Part shown: piece by piece, positions 31,270 through 41,649 of the stretch
Layout: each line of letters begins with the position of its first letter
Position numbering within the stretch: position 1 is the stretch's first letter
Assembly: GCF_934191625.1 (NCBI RefSeq)
Contig: NZ_CAKPUG010000005.1
Location: forward strand, 62,001-126,000
DNA length: 64,000 nucleotides
Direction: 5' to 3'
From: an uncultured Lactococcus sp.
GTDB taxonomy: Bacteria; Bacillota; Bacilli; Lactobacillales; Streptococcaceae
Translations under genes and position numbers: made by a program
The notes under the pieces: model-generated
Databases searched by the model: none
The model's input: the letters and a program-made list of their open reading frames with translations, nothing else
What the model was told of the DNA's origin: nothing

Positions 31270-32043
31270 GTGGAATATAGTATTTTATCAGACATTGGTA
31301 TGAAACGTACTGCCAATCAAGACTTTGCAGGCACTTATGTTAACCGCGCAGGCTATCGTCTATTTCTTCTAGCAGATGGTATGGGCGGTCATAAAGCAGG
31401 TAATGTCGCTAGTAAATTAACCGTTGAGGATTTGGGAAAATTGTGGTCTGAATCATTTTTTGATGATGGGACACCTGTTGCAACAATGGAAACATGGCTG
31501 CGCAACCAAATCCGTAATGAAAGTGAAAATATTGCAGATTTAGGTAAACTTGATGAATATCAAGGGATGGGCACAACGCTTGAAGCTTTAGTGATGCAAG
31601 AAGGTCAAGTCATTTCAGCACACGTTGGTGACAGCCGTACCTATCTCATCCGTGATGGTCAATTACAAAAAATAACAACAGACCATTCTTTAGTACAAGA
31701 ACTTGTCGATGCTGGTCAAATTACTGAAGAAGAAGCTGAAGTACATCCTAACAAAAATATCATCACCCGTTCTCTGGGGCAGTCGGCTGAAGTGCAAGCA
31801 GACTTACAAGCTGTCGAGGTGCTGCCAGGGGATTATCTTCTCATGAATTCTGATGGCTTAACCAATATGATTTCTTCTGAGGAAATTTTAGAAGTTGTAT
31901 ACTCTGAAGCTACTATTGAAGAGAAAACGGAAATCCTTGTAGGACTTGCAAATGAAGCAGGTGGTCATGATAATATCACAGTAATCTTAGTGAAAATTGA
32001 TGAAGAACCTGCAGTGGTGAATGAAGATGTGGAGGTTGACTGA
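31270..32043 (+). CDS. stp: PP2C-type Ser/Thr protein phosphatase
   Basis: Removes phosphate from targets of the adjacent kinase. The 257 residues carry PP2C motifs: [24 protein letters not shown] with metal aspartates, [22 protein letters not shown] and GGHDNITVI. The start is GTG after AAGGAG. Its TGA stop overlaps the pknB ATG by one base (TGATG), so the two are made in balance. Confidence 0.96.
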   Translation: MEYSILSDIGMKRTANQDFAGTYVNRAGYRLFLLADGMGGHKAGNVASKLTVEDLGKLWSESFFDDGTPVATMETWLRNQIRNESENIADLGKLDEYQGMGTTLEALVMQEGQVISAHVGDSRTYLIRDGQLQKITTDHSLVQELVDAGQITEEEAEVHPNKNIITRSLGQSAEVQADLQAVEVLPGDYLLMNSDGLTNMISSEEILEVVYSEATIEEKTEILVGLANEAGGHDNITVILVKIDEEPAVVNEDVEVD

Positions 32044-33995
32044 TGATTCAAATCGGAAAAATCTTTGCAGATCGCTATAAAATCATCAAAGAAGTTGGTC
32101 GAGGTGGTATGGCCAATGTCTATCAGGGTGAAGATACTTATCTTGACAATCGGCAAGTCGCTATTAAAGTTTTGCGCTCTAATTTTGAAAACGACAATAT
32201 TGCTATAGCGCGTTTTCAAAGAGAAGCATTTGCAATGGCAGAACTTTCTCATCCTAATATCGTTAGTATTTCTGATGTAGGCGAGTCTGAAAATCAACAA
32301 TATATTGTTATGGAATATGTTGATGGTATGACTTTAAAACAATACATCAATGAACACGCGCCTTTGTCAAATGATGAAGCAGTGAACATTACTTCAGAAA
32401 TACTTTCTGCTATGGAATGCGCGCATAACCACGGTATTATTCACCGTGATTTGAAGCCGCAAAACGTGCTCCTCTCGCAAAGTGGTAACGTGAAAGTGAC
32501 AGACTTTGGTATTGCTAAGGCCTTGACAGAAACGAGTTTAACACAAACTAATACGATGTTTGGCAGTGTTCACTACTTGTCACCAGAGCAAGCGCGTGGT
32601 GCAAATGCTACACTTCAGTCAGATATTTATGCTATAGGTATCATCTTGTTTGAGTTATTAACTGGGCAAATCCCGTTTGATGGAGATTCTGCAGTAGCAA
32701 TTGCCTTGAAACATTTCCAAGAAAATGTTCCAAGTATTATCAATATCAATAAAAATGTACCTCAAGCTTTGGAAAATGTCGTAATCAAAGCGACAGCTAA
32801 AGATATTCATAATCGGTATGCAAATGTTGAAGAGATGATGACCGATCTTGCTACAGCTACAAGTTTGGATCGTAAAGGAGAACCAAAACTTACCTTTGAT
32901 AAAGACTTAGATGCAACCAAAGCTTTGCCTAGTAAGTTAATCAACCCTTATGATACAAAGCCACTAATTGATCATCCGCAGTCAGAGCAAAAGGATGAAC
33001 CTAAAGATAATACTACTGAAGATAAGGTGAAAGCAGACGCTGAAACGAAAAAGAAAAAATCACGTAAAGGCCTTATCGCTTGGATTATTCTTGCTCTTGT
33101 GCTTATCGCAGGTGGTGTTACAGCTTGGATGATTACAACTCCTCAAAATGTTTCTGTTCCTGATGTGACAAATATGACCCAAGCAGAAGCAGAAAGCAAA
33201 CTGAAAGAGAAAAATCTTGCTATAGGAAATATTATTCCTGAATTAAGTACATCTGTTGATAAAGATAAAGTAACCCGTACAAATCCGGAATCTGGATCGA
33301 ATGTTCGAAAGAATAGCAAAGTAGATATCTATGTCTCACAAGGGGCAACTGGCTTCAAGATGGACGACTACGTAGGACAAAAATATGAAGACGTGGTTGA
33401 CGAGCTTGTTTTGGATAAAAATATTAGTAAGAGCCAAATTAAAGTAAACTATGTGTCAAGCTCTGAAGATTCAGGTACTATTGTGAAACAAACGCCAGCT
33501 AAAGGAGAGTTTTTTGACCCAACAGGCAATGATCAAATTACATTTGATGTATCCGAAGGTGAAACAGTGATTATGCCTGCTCTCGCCCTTACTTCAGGTG
33601 GATTGAGTTCAACTTCAGCAATCAGTTACCTCAATCAACTTGAAAGTTTAGGAGTACCTACATCAAATATTACTTTTGTTGATGCTAGCACGGCTAGTAA
33701 GGTTTCAAGTTCTAACTTAGATGGTTATTATGTAACACAAACTAGCCCTGAATCAGGAAAAGAATTTAATCCTTCAAATACAAAAATCACTTTGACGGTG
33801 GCTAAGGCTAACAATAGCGATACTGGTGGCAATCAAACACCAGAAACAACACCAGAAACCACTCCGGAAACAACGATTGAAACGACTCCAGCGACAACAA
33901 CAGAGGCTTCAACAGAACAAGAGAAGAACTCTACAAGCGAAGAAAAAAATTCTTCTTCAAGCAATGGAGACACGCAAAAGACAACGGAACAATAA
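32043..33995 (+). CDS. pknB: PASTA-domain Ser/Thr protein kinase
   Basis: Membrane kinase that senses cell-wall muropeptides or lipid II and controls growth and division. The 650 residues comprise a kinase domain (about 1-270; GRGGMANVY glycine loop, Lys42, catalytic Asp136 in [15 protein letters not shown]), a Lys-rich juxtamembrane linker, one membrane helix (about 343-365) and three extracellular PASTA repeats (about 370-610). The tail of about 40 residues is rich in Thr, Glu and Ser and low in complexity. Three PASTA repeats fit lactococcal PknB. Possible targets in this window include MacP and the division proteins (inference). Confidence 0.96.
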   Translation: MIQIGKIFADRYKIIKEVGRGGMANVYQGEDTYLDNRQVAIKVLRSNFENDNIAIARFQREAFAMAELSHPNIVSISDVGESENQQYIVMEYVDGMTLKQYINEHAPLSNDEAVNITSEILSAMECAHNHGIIHRDLKPQNVLLSQSGNVKVTDFGIAKALTETSLTQTNTMFGSVHYLSPEQARGANATLQSDIYAIGIILFELLTGQIPFDGDSAVAIALKHFQENVPSIININKNVPQALENVVIKATAKDIHNRYANVEEMMTDLATATSLDRKGEPKLTFDKDLDATKALPSKLINPYDTKPLIDHPQSEQKDEPKDNTTEDKVKADAETKKKKSRKGLIAWIILALVLIAGGVTAWMITTPQNVSVPDVTNMTQAEAESKLKEKNLAIGNIIPELSTSVDKDKVTRTNPESGSNVRKNSKVDIYVSQGATGFKMDDYVGQKYEDVVDELVLDKNISKSQIKVNYVSSSEDSGTIVKQTPAKGEFFDPTGNDQITFDVSEGETVIMPALALTSGGLSSTSAISYLNQLESLGVPTSNITFVDASTASKVSSSNLDGYYVTQTSPESGKEFNPSNTKITLTVAKANNSDTGGNQTPETTPETTPETTIETTPATTTEASTEQEKNSTSEEKNSSSSNGDTQKTTEQ

Positions 33996-34002
33996 TCATA
34001 AC

Positions 34003-34035
34003 AAAAAAACTTCCAGAACTTAAGGAAGTTTTTTT
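34003..34035 (+). terminator. intrinsic terminator after pknB
   Basis: AAAAAAACTTCC, 9-nt loop, GGAAGTTTTTTT. Confidence 0.9.
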
Positions 34036-34047
34036 GTATAGTAAAAT

Positions 34048-34073
34048 AAAAAAACCGTCCGCAGACAGTTTTT
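34048..34073 (-). terminator. intrinsic terminator after rpsO
   Basis: On the minus strand AAAAACTGTC, TGCG loop, GACGGTTTTTTT (with G-T pairs). Confidence 0.8.
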
Positions 34074-34080
34074 CTGAGTC

Positions 34081-34350
34081 TTAACGACGAAGACCGAGTG
34101 AAGCGATAAGCTCACGGTAACGTTGAACATCTTTTTCACGAAGGTAAGCAAGAAGGTTACGACGGTGACCGATTTTTTTCATCAATCCACGGTAAGTAGC
34201 GTGGTCTTTTTTGTGTGTTTTAATGTGGTCGTTAAGGTGGTTGATTTCCCAAGTCAAAACAGCGATTTGAACTTCAGGTGAACCAGTATCGCCTTCAGTA
34301 CGTGCGTATTGCTTGATGATTTCTTGTTTTTTTTCTTTTGAGATTGCCAT
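34081..34350 (-). CDS. rpsO: 30S ribosomal protein S15
   Basis: Primary 16S rRNA-binding protein of the 30S platform. The 89 residues match S15 throughout ([55 protein letters not shown]). AAGGAG precedes the ATG. It is monocistronic with its own promoter, a leader of about 85 nt and a terminator. In many bacteria rpsO sits next to pnp, but here the two are 25 kb apart. Confidence 0.98.
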   Translation of the reverse strand: MAISKEKKQEIIKQYARTEGDTGSPEVQIAVLTWEINHLNDHIKTHKKDHATYRGLMKKIGHRRNLLAYLREKDVQRYRELIASLGLRR

Positions 34351-34435
34351 GAGTTTTTCTCCTTTTTATTTAGTGCTCATACCGAGTAGAGCGCAGGCAA
34401 AGCGCAAAACCAAGAATGAGTTGTAAAAAACTACT
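34351..34435 (-). other. rpsO leader, candidate S15 autoregulatory RNA
   Basis: On the minus strand the leader has a possible outer stem CTCAT/ATGAG and an inner hairpin GCGC-TTTGCCT-GCGC before the Shine-Dalgarno. S15 commonly regulates its own mRNA through leader structures that vary between phyla. No known class was recognised. Confidence 0.35.
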
Positions 34436-34440
34436 TACTT

Positions 34441-34469
34441 ATCTTACACTATTTTTAGATATTTTACAA
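34441..34469 (-). promoter_or_regulatory. rpsO promoter
   Basis: On the minus strand: TTGTAA (34464-34469), 17 bp, TAAGAT (34441-34446). Confidence 0.6.
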
Positions 34470-34493
34470 GCTTATGCGGTCATAAAAGAGGGT

Positions 34494-35285
34494 TTAGTTT
34501 AAAGTATTTTCTTTTTCAATTGTTGCAGTGATTGCATCAATTACTGTAGATACAAAATTATTTTGTTCTAAAGAAACAACACCAGCAACAGTAGTGCCTC
34601 CAGGACTTGAAACTTTATCGACCAAAGTCCAAGGGCCTTCGCCAGATTCTAAAATCATTTGAGCAGAAGCTGCAACAGTTTCGGCAACGATTTTTGTAGC
34701 TTGTTCTTTCGGGATACCATGAAGGACACCTGCACGGCTCAAGGCATCGACAAACATATAGATGTATGCAGGGCTAGAACCAGCAATCGCTGTGAAAGTA
34801 GAAAAATCTTTTTCTGCAACTTCATGAACAGTCCCAATTGAAGAGAAAATTTCTTGAGTTAACTGGTAAATGTCAGAACTTACATACTCGTTGCGTACGA
34901 TAGCAGAAGTTGATTTTTGAATTTGGGCGTTAATATTTGGCATTACGCGGATGATAGGGAAGTCATATGTTTTAGACATGTCTGATAAAGCTTCCAAATC
35001 GAAACCGGCTGCGATAGAAATAAGGGTTTTATCTTTCGTAAATAGAGGGGAAATCTCTTCCATAATGTCAGGCAAAATTTGAGGTTTAACAGCCATAACG
35101 ATGAGATCAGATTGTTCAACAAGTTCACCATGTGAGTGACTCGCAAATACGCCTAATTTATCAGCTTGTTCCTGGGTTTTCCTTAAATCACGCCCTGAAA
35201 TAAGCACGCGGACATTTGACTTATCAAGTCCAGTAATGATAGCAGATGCCATCTTACCGACACCTATAAAACCAATTGTTTTCAT
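34494..35285 (-). CDS. proC: pyrroline-5-carboxylate reductase
   Basis: Last step of proline synthesis, reducing pyrroline-5-carboxylate with NAD(P)H. The 263 residues begin with the Rossmann motif GFIGVGKMASAII, and contain VMAVKPQ, RVMPN and the C-terminal signature region (AGSSPAYIYMFVDAL, SPGGTT). GGAGAT precedes the ATG. It is a single gene, divergent from glmU. No leader attenuator was seen. Confidence 0.96.
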   Translation of the reverse strand: MKTIGFIGVGKMASAIITGLDKSNVRVLISGRDLRKTQEQADKLGVFASHSHGELVEQSDLIVMAVKPQILPDIMEEISPLFTKDKTLISIAAGFDLEALSDMSKTYDFPIIRVMPNINAQIQKSTSAIVRNEYVSSDIYQLTQEIFSSIGTVHEVAEKDFSTFTAIAGSSPAYIYMFVDALSRAGVLHGIPKEQATKIVAETVAASAQMILESGEGPWTLVDKVSSPGGTTVAGVVSLEQNNFVSTVIDAITATIEKENTLN

Positions 35286-35365
35286 TTTATCTCCATTTTC
35301 TTTATAGTAGAACTTCCTTCATTTTAGCATATATTTTAGCATATTTATAGAAACAAAGACAATAA

Positions 35366-35394
35366 TTAGAAATACTCTTAGAATGTGATATAAT
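35366..35394 (+). promoter_or_regulatory. glmU promoter
   Basis: TTAGAA (35366-35371), 17 bp, TATAAT (35389-35394), with TGA completing an extended -10. Confidence 0.8.
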
Positions 35395-35412
35395 CGATGT
35401 ATATTCTATTAG

Positions 35413-36819
<1,407 letters not shown>

Positions 36820-36851
36820 AACATAAGAAAATAAAGATAACGGAGATAAAC

Positions 36852-37436
36852 ATGCGAGAATTTGACGAGAAAAAGTTTGAAGAACCCACTTTGTCTCGTG
36901 AGCAAATTTTTCACGGACAAATTTTTCGAGTGGTAAAAGACTTAGTGAGCTTACCGGATGATACAATGGCAACGAGGGAGTTAGTTTTTCATAACGGTGG
37001 TGTTGCAGTTGCGCCAATAATTGGAGATAAGCTTGTATTAGTAGGACAATACCGTAAAGCCTTTGAAAAATTCAATTATGAAGTGCCTGCGGGGAAGCTT
37101 GAAGCTAACGAGTTGGATGATCCAAAAGCTGCTGCTTTACGTGAACTAGAAGAAGAAACGGGCTACACAGCAGAACAACTTGTCGAAATTACAAGCTTTT
37201 ATGGTACACCTGGTTTTTCATCTGAAAAAACATATCTTTATTTCCCGATTGGTCTCACTAAGGTGGAAAAACCCCGTCCTAAGGACGAAGGGGAATTTCT
37301 CGAAATAGTTGAAGTGACGCTTCCAGAAGCTAAAACAATGATTGAAGAAGGGCAGATTTGTGATGCCAAGACAATCATGACGGTTTGGTACTGGGAACTG
37401 AAAAATCTGAAAGCGCAAGGAGATTTAGATGCCTAA
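36852..37436 (+). CDS. nudF: Nudix hydrolase, ADP-ribose pyrophosphatase type
   Basis: Hydrolyses ADP-ribose or related nucleoside diphosphates. The 194 residues contain the Nudix box, beginning GKLEANELDDPKAAALRE and continuing LEEETGY, plus the family region YRKAFEKFNYEVPAG. The ATG lies 32 nt after glmU, and its end overlaps macP by 8 nt, indicating coupling. Substrate preference is inferred from similarity to NudF/YqkG proteins. Confidence 0.9.
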   Translation: MREFDEKKFEEPTLSREQIFHGQIFRVVKDLVSLPDDTMATRELVFHNGGVAVAPIIGDKLVLVGQYRKAFEKFNYEVPAGKLEANELDDPKAAALRELEEETGYTAEQLVEITSFYGTPGFSSEKTYLYFPIGLTKVEKPRPKDEGEFLEIVEVTLPEAKTMIEEGQICDAKTIMTVWYWELKNLKAQGDLDA

Positions 37437-37707
37437 ACCACTTTTGACAGATGATATCATTGAGGATGCAGAGCGAAAAAGAAGACGTTTAGAGAGAAGT
37501 CTCAAAGAAGAATTAGAGCAAGATCGAGAAATTTCGGAGAAGTATGATAAACTTGAACGTGATCTATCTAAAAATGCTGTTTATAAAAGCCGTCGTATTG
37601 AAAATGCTAAGCAGAAAAAACGAAGTAGCCGTGTAAATAAATGGCTTCTTATTACTTCCCTTGTTGTAATTGGGATAGGAATTTTGTTTTTCTGGTATTA
37701 CTTCTAA
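37429..37707 (+). CDS. macP: MacP-like cell-wall synthase accessory protein
   Basis: A 92-residue single-pass membrane protein. It begins PKPLLTDDIIEDA and has SRRIENAKQKKRSS just before the C-terminal membrane helix (about 71-92). Both ends match MacP, the activator of class A penicillin-binding protein PBP2a in pneumococcus, and the glmU-nudix-macP-pfs order is the same. The central part here is a charged Glu/Lys/Arg stretch. The only cytoplasmic threonine is Thr7, so the StkP phosphosite described in pneumococcal MacP (Thr32) has no clear equivalent. GGAGA precedes the ATG. Confidence 0.8.
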   Translation: MPKPLLTDDIIEDAERKRRRLERSLKEELEQDREISEKYDKLERDLSKNAVYKSRRIENAKQKKRSSRVNKWLLITSLVVIGIGILFFWYYF

Positions 37708-37719
37708 ATGATATCTATA

Positions 37720-37746
37720 CCTCACATGTATGTGGGGTTTTATTTT
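37720..37746 (+). terminator. terminator after macP
   Basis: CCTCACAT and ATGTGGGG form an 8-bp stem with a very short loop, then GTTTTATTTT. Confidence 0.65.
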
Positions 37747-37760
37747 AAACTTTTATACTA

Positions 37761-37766
37761 TATAAT
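37761..37766 (+). promoter_or_regulatory. mtnN promoter -10
   Basis: TATAAT lies 37 nt before the mtnN ATG; the -35 is poor. Confidence 0.5.
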
Positions 37767-37802
37767 GTATTTACCACAATGAACGAAAAAGGAGAATAAA
37801 AA

Positions 37803-38483
37803 ATGAAATTAGGAATTATTTGTGCAATGGAAGAAGAGCTGCGTACTCTTGTAGAAAATCTTGACCATGCAAGTAAGATTACACGTCATGGTTATGTCTT
37901 TCATACAGGATCTATAGGACGTCATGAAGTTGTGTTGGTCCAATCTGGAATAGGAAAAGTAATGTCTGCAATGGCAGTTACTTTGCTGGTTGAAGTTTTC
38001 TCTGTTGATGGAATTATTAATACAGGTTCGGCTGGTGCAGTTAACCATGAATTAGAAATAGGAGATGTTGTTGTTGCGGATAGACTGGCTTATCATGATG
38101 TAGATGTTACAGCCTTTGGTTATGCCTTTGGGCAAATGGCGCAACAACCGCTTTATTTTGAGAGCAGTAAATATTTTGTTTCAGAGTTGAAAAAAGCTAT
38201 TGATAACCCTGTAGTGGGTCTGATTACAAGTTCTGATAGCTTTATTTCTAGCGATAGTCGGATTGAGGAAATTAAAAAACATTTCCCACAAGTTTTGGCC
38301 GTTGAAATGGAGGGGGCTTCTATAGCCCAAGCAGCAACAGCCTTAAAGAAACCATTTGTTATTATTCGTGCGATGTCGGATACAGCAAGTCATGATGCAA
38401 ATGTGAAGTTTGACGAATTTATTATTGAAGCTGGGCGTAAATCTGCCCAAACATTAATGAATTTTCTGAACAATATGAAATAA
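37803..38483 (+). CDS. mtnN: 5'-methylthioadenosine/S-adenosylhomocysteine nucleosidase
   Basis: Cleaves adenine from MTA and SAH, recycling SAM by-products and feeding LuxS. The 226 residues start KLGIICAMEEEL and contain INTGSAGAVNHELEIGDVVV, SSDSFIS and the ribose-binding VLAVEMEGASIAQ and IRAMSDTA motifs. GGAG precedes the ATG. It works downstream of the SAM made by metK elsewhere in the window. Confidence 0.96.
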   Translation: MKLGIICAMEEELRTLVENLDHASKITRHGYVFHTGSIGRHEVVLVQSGIGKVMSAMAVTLLVEVFSVDGIINTGSAGAVNHELEIGDVVVADRLAYHDVDVTAFGYAFGQMAQQPLYFESSKYFVSELKKAIDNPVVGLITSSDSFISSDSRIEEIKKHFPQVLAVEMEGASIAQAATALKKPFVIIRAMSDTASHDANVKFDEFIIEAGRKSAQTLMNFLNNMK

Positions 38484-38494
38484 ACGATAATTAG

Positions 38495-38523
38495 CTGACT
38501 TTTTCACTAGAAAAAGTTATAAT
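38495..38523 (+). promoter_or_regulatory. pepC promoter
   Basis: CTGACT (38495-38500), 17 bp, TATAAT (38518-38523). Confidence 0.7.
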
Positions 38524-38558
38524 AATAAAATCAATACATGGAAGTGGAGAAGAATGAA

Positions 38559-39869
38559 ATGACTATAACTCAAGATTTCACACAAAAACTTTATGACAAC
38601 TTTGCAGAAAACCCTAAATTTCGTGCTGTTGAAAATGCAGCGACGAAAAATGGGCTTCTTAATGCTTTGGAAGTTCGCAGCTCACATGCCAACAATATTC
38701 CGGAATTTTCAATTGATCTTACCAAAGATAAAGTAACGAATCAAAAACAGTCAGGACGTTGTTGGATGTTTGCTGCACTGAATACTTTCCGTCATAAAAT
38801 GATTGGTCAATTTAAGTTAGAGAACTTTGAATTGTCACAGGCTTACACTTTCTTTTGGGATAAATACGAAAAGTCAAATTGGTTTATGGAACAAATCATT
38901 AACCATGTAGACATGGATGATCGTCGCTTGAAATTTTTACTCCAAACCCCACAACAAGATGGTGGACAATGGGATATGGTGGTGGCGCTTTTTGAAAAAT
39001 ACGGTGTTGTGCCTAAAGATATTTATCCTGAATCAGCAGCTTCTTCTAATTCACGTGAACTCAACCAGTATTTAGACAAATTACTACGTCAAGATGCTCA
39101 ATTATTGAGAGAAGCACTGGCAAAGGGCGAAGATGTACAAGTTCTTAAAGAAAATTTGTTACAAGAAATTTTTAACTTTTTAGCAGCAACTCTTGGACTT
39201 CCTCCGCAACATTTTGAGTATGCATTCCGTGACAAAGAAAGCGCATTAGAAAAATTCTCAGGCACAGCCCAAGAATTTTATGCTCAATATGTAGATATCA
39301 AACTTGATGACTACGTTTCAGTCATTAATGCACCAACAGAAGATAAACCTTACAACAAATCATATACGATTGAATTTTTGGGGAATGTTGTTGGAGCCCG
39401 AGATGTTAAGCATTTGAACCTTGATATGGATCGTTTCAAAAAACTAGCAATTGCACAAATGCAAGCAGGCGAAACAGTTTGGTTTGGCTGTGATGTTGGA
39501 CAAGTCTCAAACCGTAAAGATGGCTTGTTGACTCTTGATGCGTATGATTTTGAGACAGCGCTTGATATTCAGTTTACACAGGATAAAGCCTCACGCTTAG
39601 ATTATGCTGAATCTTTGATGACACATGCTATGGTTTTAACAGGTGTTGACTTGGATGAAAATGGAACACCTACAAAATGGAAAGTTGAAAACTCTTGGGG
39701 TAAGGATGTCGGTAAAGAAGGCTATTTTGTAGCTTCTGATGCTTGGATGGATGAATATACCTACCAAATCGTAGTACGTAAAGATTTGCTCACGCCTGAA
39801 GAACTTGCAGCCTATAACGCTGAACCTCAGATCCTCTTACCTTGGGATCCCATGGGAGCTTTGGCTTAA
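38559..39869 (+). CDS. pepC: aminopeptidase C (bleomycin hydrolase family)
   Basis: Intracellular cysteine aminopeptidase that trims peptides from casein or other proteins. The 436 residues have the papain-like triad: Cys in QKQSGRCWMFAALN, His in ESLMTHAMVLTGVD, Asn in KVENSWGKDVG. The C-terminal WDPMGALA tail is the conserved arm that reaches the active site in this hexameric family. ATG 38559 with GGAG 9 nt upstream is used, not the ATG at 38538. Length equals lactococcal PepC as I remember it. Confidence 0.97.
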   Translation: MTITQDFTQKLYDNFAENPKFRAVENAATKNGLLNALEVRSSHANNIPEFSIDLTKDKVTNQKQSGRCWMFAALNTFRHKMIGQFKLENFELSQAYTFFWDKYEKSNWFMEQIINHVDMDDRRLKFLLQTPQQDGGQWDMVVALFEKYGVVPKDIYPESAASSNSRELNQYLDKLLRQDAQLLREALAKGEDVQVLKENLLQEIFNFLAATLGLPPQHFEYAFRDKESALEKFSGTAQEFYAQYVDIKLDDYVSVINAPTEDKPYNKSYTIEFLGNVVGARDVKHLNLDMDRFKKLAIAQMQAGETVWFGCDVGQVSNRKDGLLTLDAYDFETALDIQFTQDKASRLDYAESLMTHAMVLTGVDLDENGTPTKWKVENSWGKDVGKEGYFVASDAWMDEYTYQIVVRKDLLTPEELAAYNAEPQILLPWDPMGALA

Positions 39870-39877
39870 AAGAAGAG

Positions 39878-39905
39878 AAGATGTCCCATATGGACATCTT
39901 TTTTG
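39878..39905 (+). terminator. intrinsic terminator after pepC
   Basis: AAGATGTCC, CATAT loop, GGACATCTT and a T run. Confidence 0.9.
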
Positions 39906-39912
39906 CTATAAT
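39904..39912 (+). promoter_or_regulatory. rlmB promoter, extended -10, leaderless
   Basis: TGC-TATAAT is followed by exactly 6 nt and then ATG 39919, so transcription should begin at the A of the start codon. The promoter overlaps the T run of the pepC terminator. Confidence 0.7.
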
Positions 39913-39918
39913 AATATT

Positions 39919-40647
39919 ATGGAAAATACGGATATCATATATGGCTTACATGCTGTAACAGAATCGCTCAATGCAGGAGTAGTCAATAAACTCTATGTCG
40001 AGGAAAAATTACGTGGAAAGAATGTTGAGAAAATCAAAGAACTTGCGCGTGAAAAAAAAGTAAACATCTCTTGGACTCCAAAAACTGAATTAAATAAAAT
40101 ATCAGAAAACGGTGTTCATCAAGGTTTTGTTGCACGTGTCGCAGAATTTGCTTATGCTGAATTAGCGACAATTTTAGCACAAATTTCGGACAAGGAAACC
40201 GCGACAATTATAATTTTGGATGAGCTGACGGATCCTCATAATTTAGGTTCAATTGCACGAACAGCAGATGCAACAGGGGTCGATGCAATTATAATTCCGA
40301 AACACCGCGCGGTAGGAATTACACCAACAGCAGTAAAAGCAAGTACAGGTGCTTTGCAACACGTGCCGGTAGTACGTGTCACTAATCTTTCCCAAACGTT
40401 AGTTAAGCTAAAAGAAGCTGGATTTTGGACTTTTGGAACAGACATGGATGGTACAACTTATTCAAAATGGAATACTTCAGGGAAAGTTGCATTAGTGATT
40501 GGTAACGAGGGAAAAGGCATTGGTCAAAACCTTAAAAAACAAGTTGATGAAATGATTACTATTCCAATGGTTGGGCATGTTCAAAGCTTGAATGCAAGTG
40601 TTGCCGCTAGCATTTTAATGTACGAAATTTTTAGAAATAAAATGTAA
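39919..40647 (+). CDS. rlmB: 23S rRNA (guanosine-2251-2'-O)-methyltransferase (TrmH/RlmB family)
   Basis: A SPOUT methyltransferase for 23S rRNA. The 242 residues have an N-terminal L30e-like substrate domain (IIYGLHAVTESL) and the knot domain motifs DPHNLGSIARTADATG, VIGNEGKGI and IPMVGHVQSLNASVAASI. ATG 39919 gives the family start; the longer frame from 39805 runs through pepC. There is no Shine-Dalgarno, and the promoter spacing predicts a leaderless mRNA. degV follows after 10 nt. Confidence 0.93.
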   Translation: MENTDIIYGLHAVTESLNAGVVNKLYVEEKLRGKNVEKIKELAREKKVNISWTPKTELNKISENGVHQGFVARVAEFAYAELATILAQISDKETATIIILDELTDPHNLGSIARTADATGVDAIIIPKHRAVGITPTAVKASTGALQHVPVVRVTNLSQTLVKLKEAGFWTFGTDMDGTTYSKWNTSGKVALVIGNEGKGIGQNLKKQVDEMITIPMVGHVQSLNASVAASILMYEIFRNKM

Positions 40648-40657
40648 GGGGAAAAAG

Positions 40658-41530
40658 ATGACTTTTCGCATTGTTACCGATTCAACAGCGGATTTGAGTG
40701 AAGATTATTTACAAAAGCACAATATAGCTGTATTAGGAATGACTGTCACTATTGGCGAGCAAACCTATCCAACTATTGGCGAAAATAGCCTAAGTAATGA
40801 CCACCTTCTCCGAGAAATTAAAGCAGGTAAAACTGTTCAAACATCACAAATTAACTCTGGCCAGTTTTCGGAGTTGTTCAAAAAATTTATAAGCCAAAAT
40901 CCAGAAGAAGAAATTGTGTATCTGGCTTTTTCATCTGGATTATCAGGGACTTATCAGTCTGCTGTTATCGCTCGTGAAATGGTTTTAGAAGAATATCCCA
41001 AAGCTAAAATCACGGTAGTGGACACATTGGCTGCAGCTTCAGGAGAAGGTTTCTTGGTGCAAGAAATGGTGAATCTACGTGAATCTGGCAAGAGTTTGGC
41101 CGAAGCACTGCCTATTTTTGAAGGGCTTATTTTACGCCTCAAAAGTCTTTTCATGGTTGATGACTTGAACCATCTTGCACGCGGAGGACGCATTCCCAAA
41201 GCTGTAGCTATGGTGGGGACGATGGCTAATATTAAACCTCTCCTTACAGTAGATGCAGAAGGTAAGTTGACACAACTGACCAAAGTGCGTGGAAAGAAGA
41301 AAGCAATTAAAAGCTTAGTTGACATGACGCTTGCAGAGATGGATGCGGCTTATTCACGTATAATTGTGGCATATTCTGGTAGTGAAACGATTGCTCAGGA
41401 AGTGAAAGAACTTTTCTTAGCACAGCATGTTGACAAGGTTGACATTCGTCCTCTGAGTCCGACGATTGTAACACATACAGGTTCTGGCACTTTGGCGATT
41501 TTTTCAATTGCTAAAAAAAATAGAAAATAA
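40658..41530 (+). CDS. DegV-family fatty-acid-binding protein
   Basis: A DegV/FakB-type protein that binds a fatty acid for the fatty acid kinase FakA in related bacteria. The 290 residues begin FRIVTDSTADLS, then TSQINSGQFSELF and YLAFSSGLSGTYQSA, typical of the ligand-binding N-terminal domain, and end with the THTGSGTLAIF motif. AGGGG precedes the ATG. It is probably cotranscribed with rlmB. FakA is not in the window. Confidence 0.88.
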   Translation: MTFRIVTDSTADLSEDYLQKHNIAVLGMTVTIGEQTYPTIGENSLSNDHLLREIKAGKTVQTSQINSGQFSELFKKFISQNPEEEIVYLAFSSGLSGTYQSAVIAREMVLEEYPKAKITVVDTLAAASGEGFLVQEMVNLRESGKSLAEALPIFEGLILRLKSLFMVDDLNHLARGGRIPKAVAMVGTMANIKPLLTVDAEGKLTQLTKVRGKKKAIKSLVDMTLAEMDAAYSRIIVAYSGSETIAQEVKELFLAQHVDKVDIRPLSPTIVTHTGSGTLAIFSIAKKNRK

Positions 41531-41535
41531 TATAA

Positions 41536-41571
41536 AAAATCACAGTTGAACTCTTGTTTTACTGTGATTTT
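41536..41571 (+). terminator. terminator after degV
   Basis: AAAATCACAGT (41536-41546) and ACTGTGATTTT (41561-41571) are complementary. Confidence 0.8.
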
Positions 41572-41581
41572 GTGTTAAAAT
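41554..41581 (+). promoter_or_regulatory. ftsA promoter
   Basis: TTGTTT (41554-41559), 16 bp, TGT-TAAAAT (-10 at 41576-41581). It is embedded in the loop and 3' side of the degV terminator. Confidence 0.6.
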
Positions 41582-41649
41582 ATAGAGTGAGTGTAAACTC
41601 GATAAATTGAAAATATGAATTGTGATATGTGAGGAAAGGGGTCGCTTTT

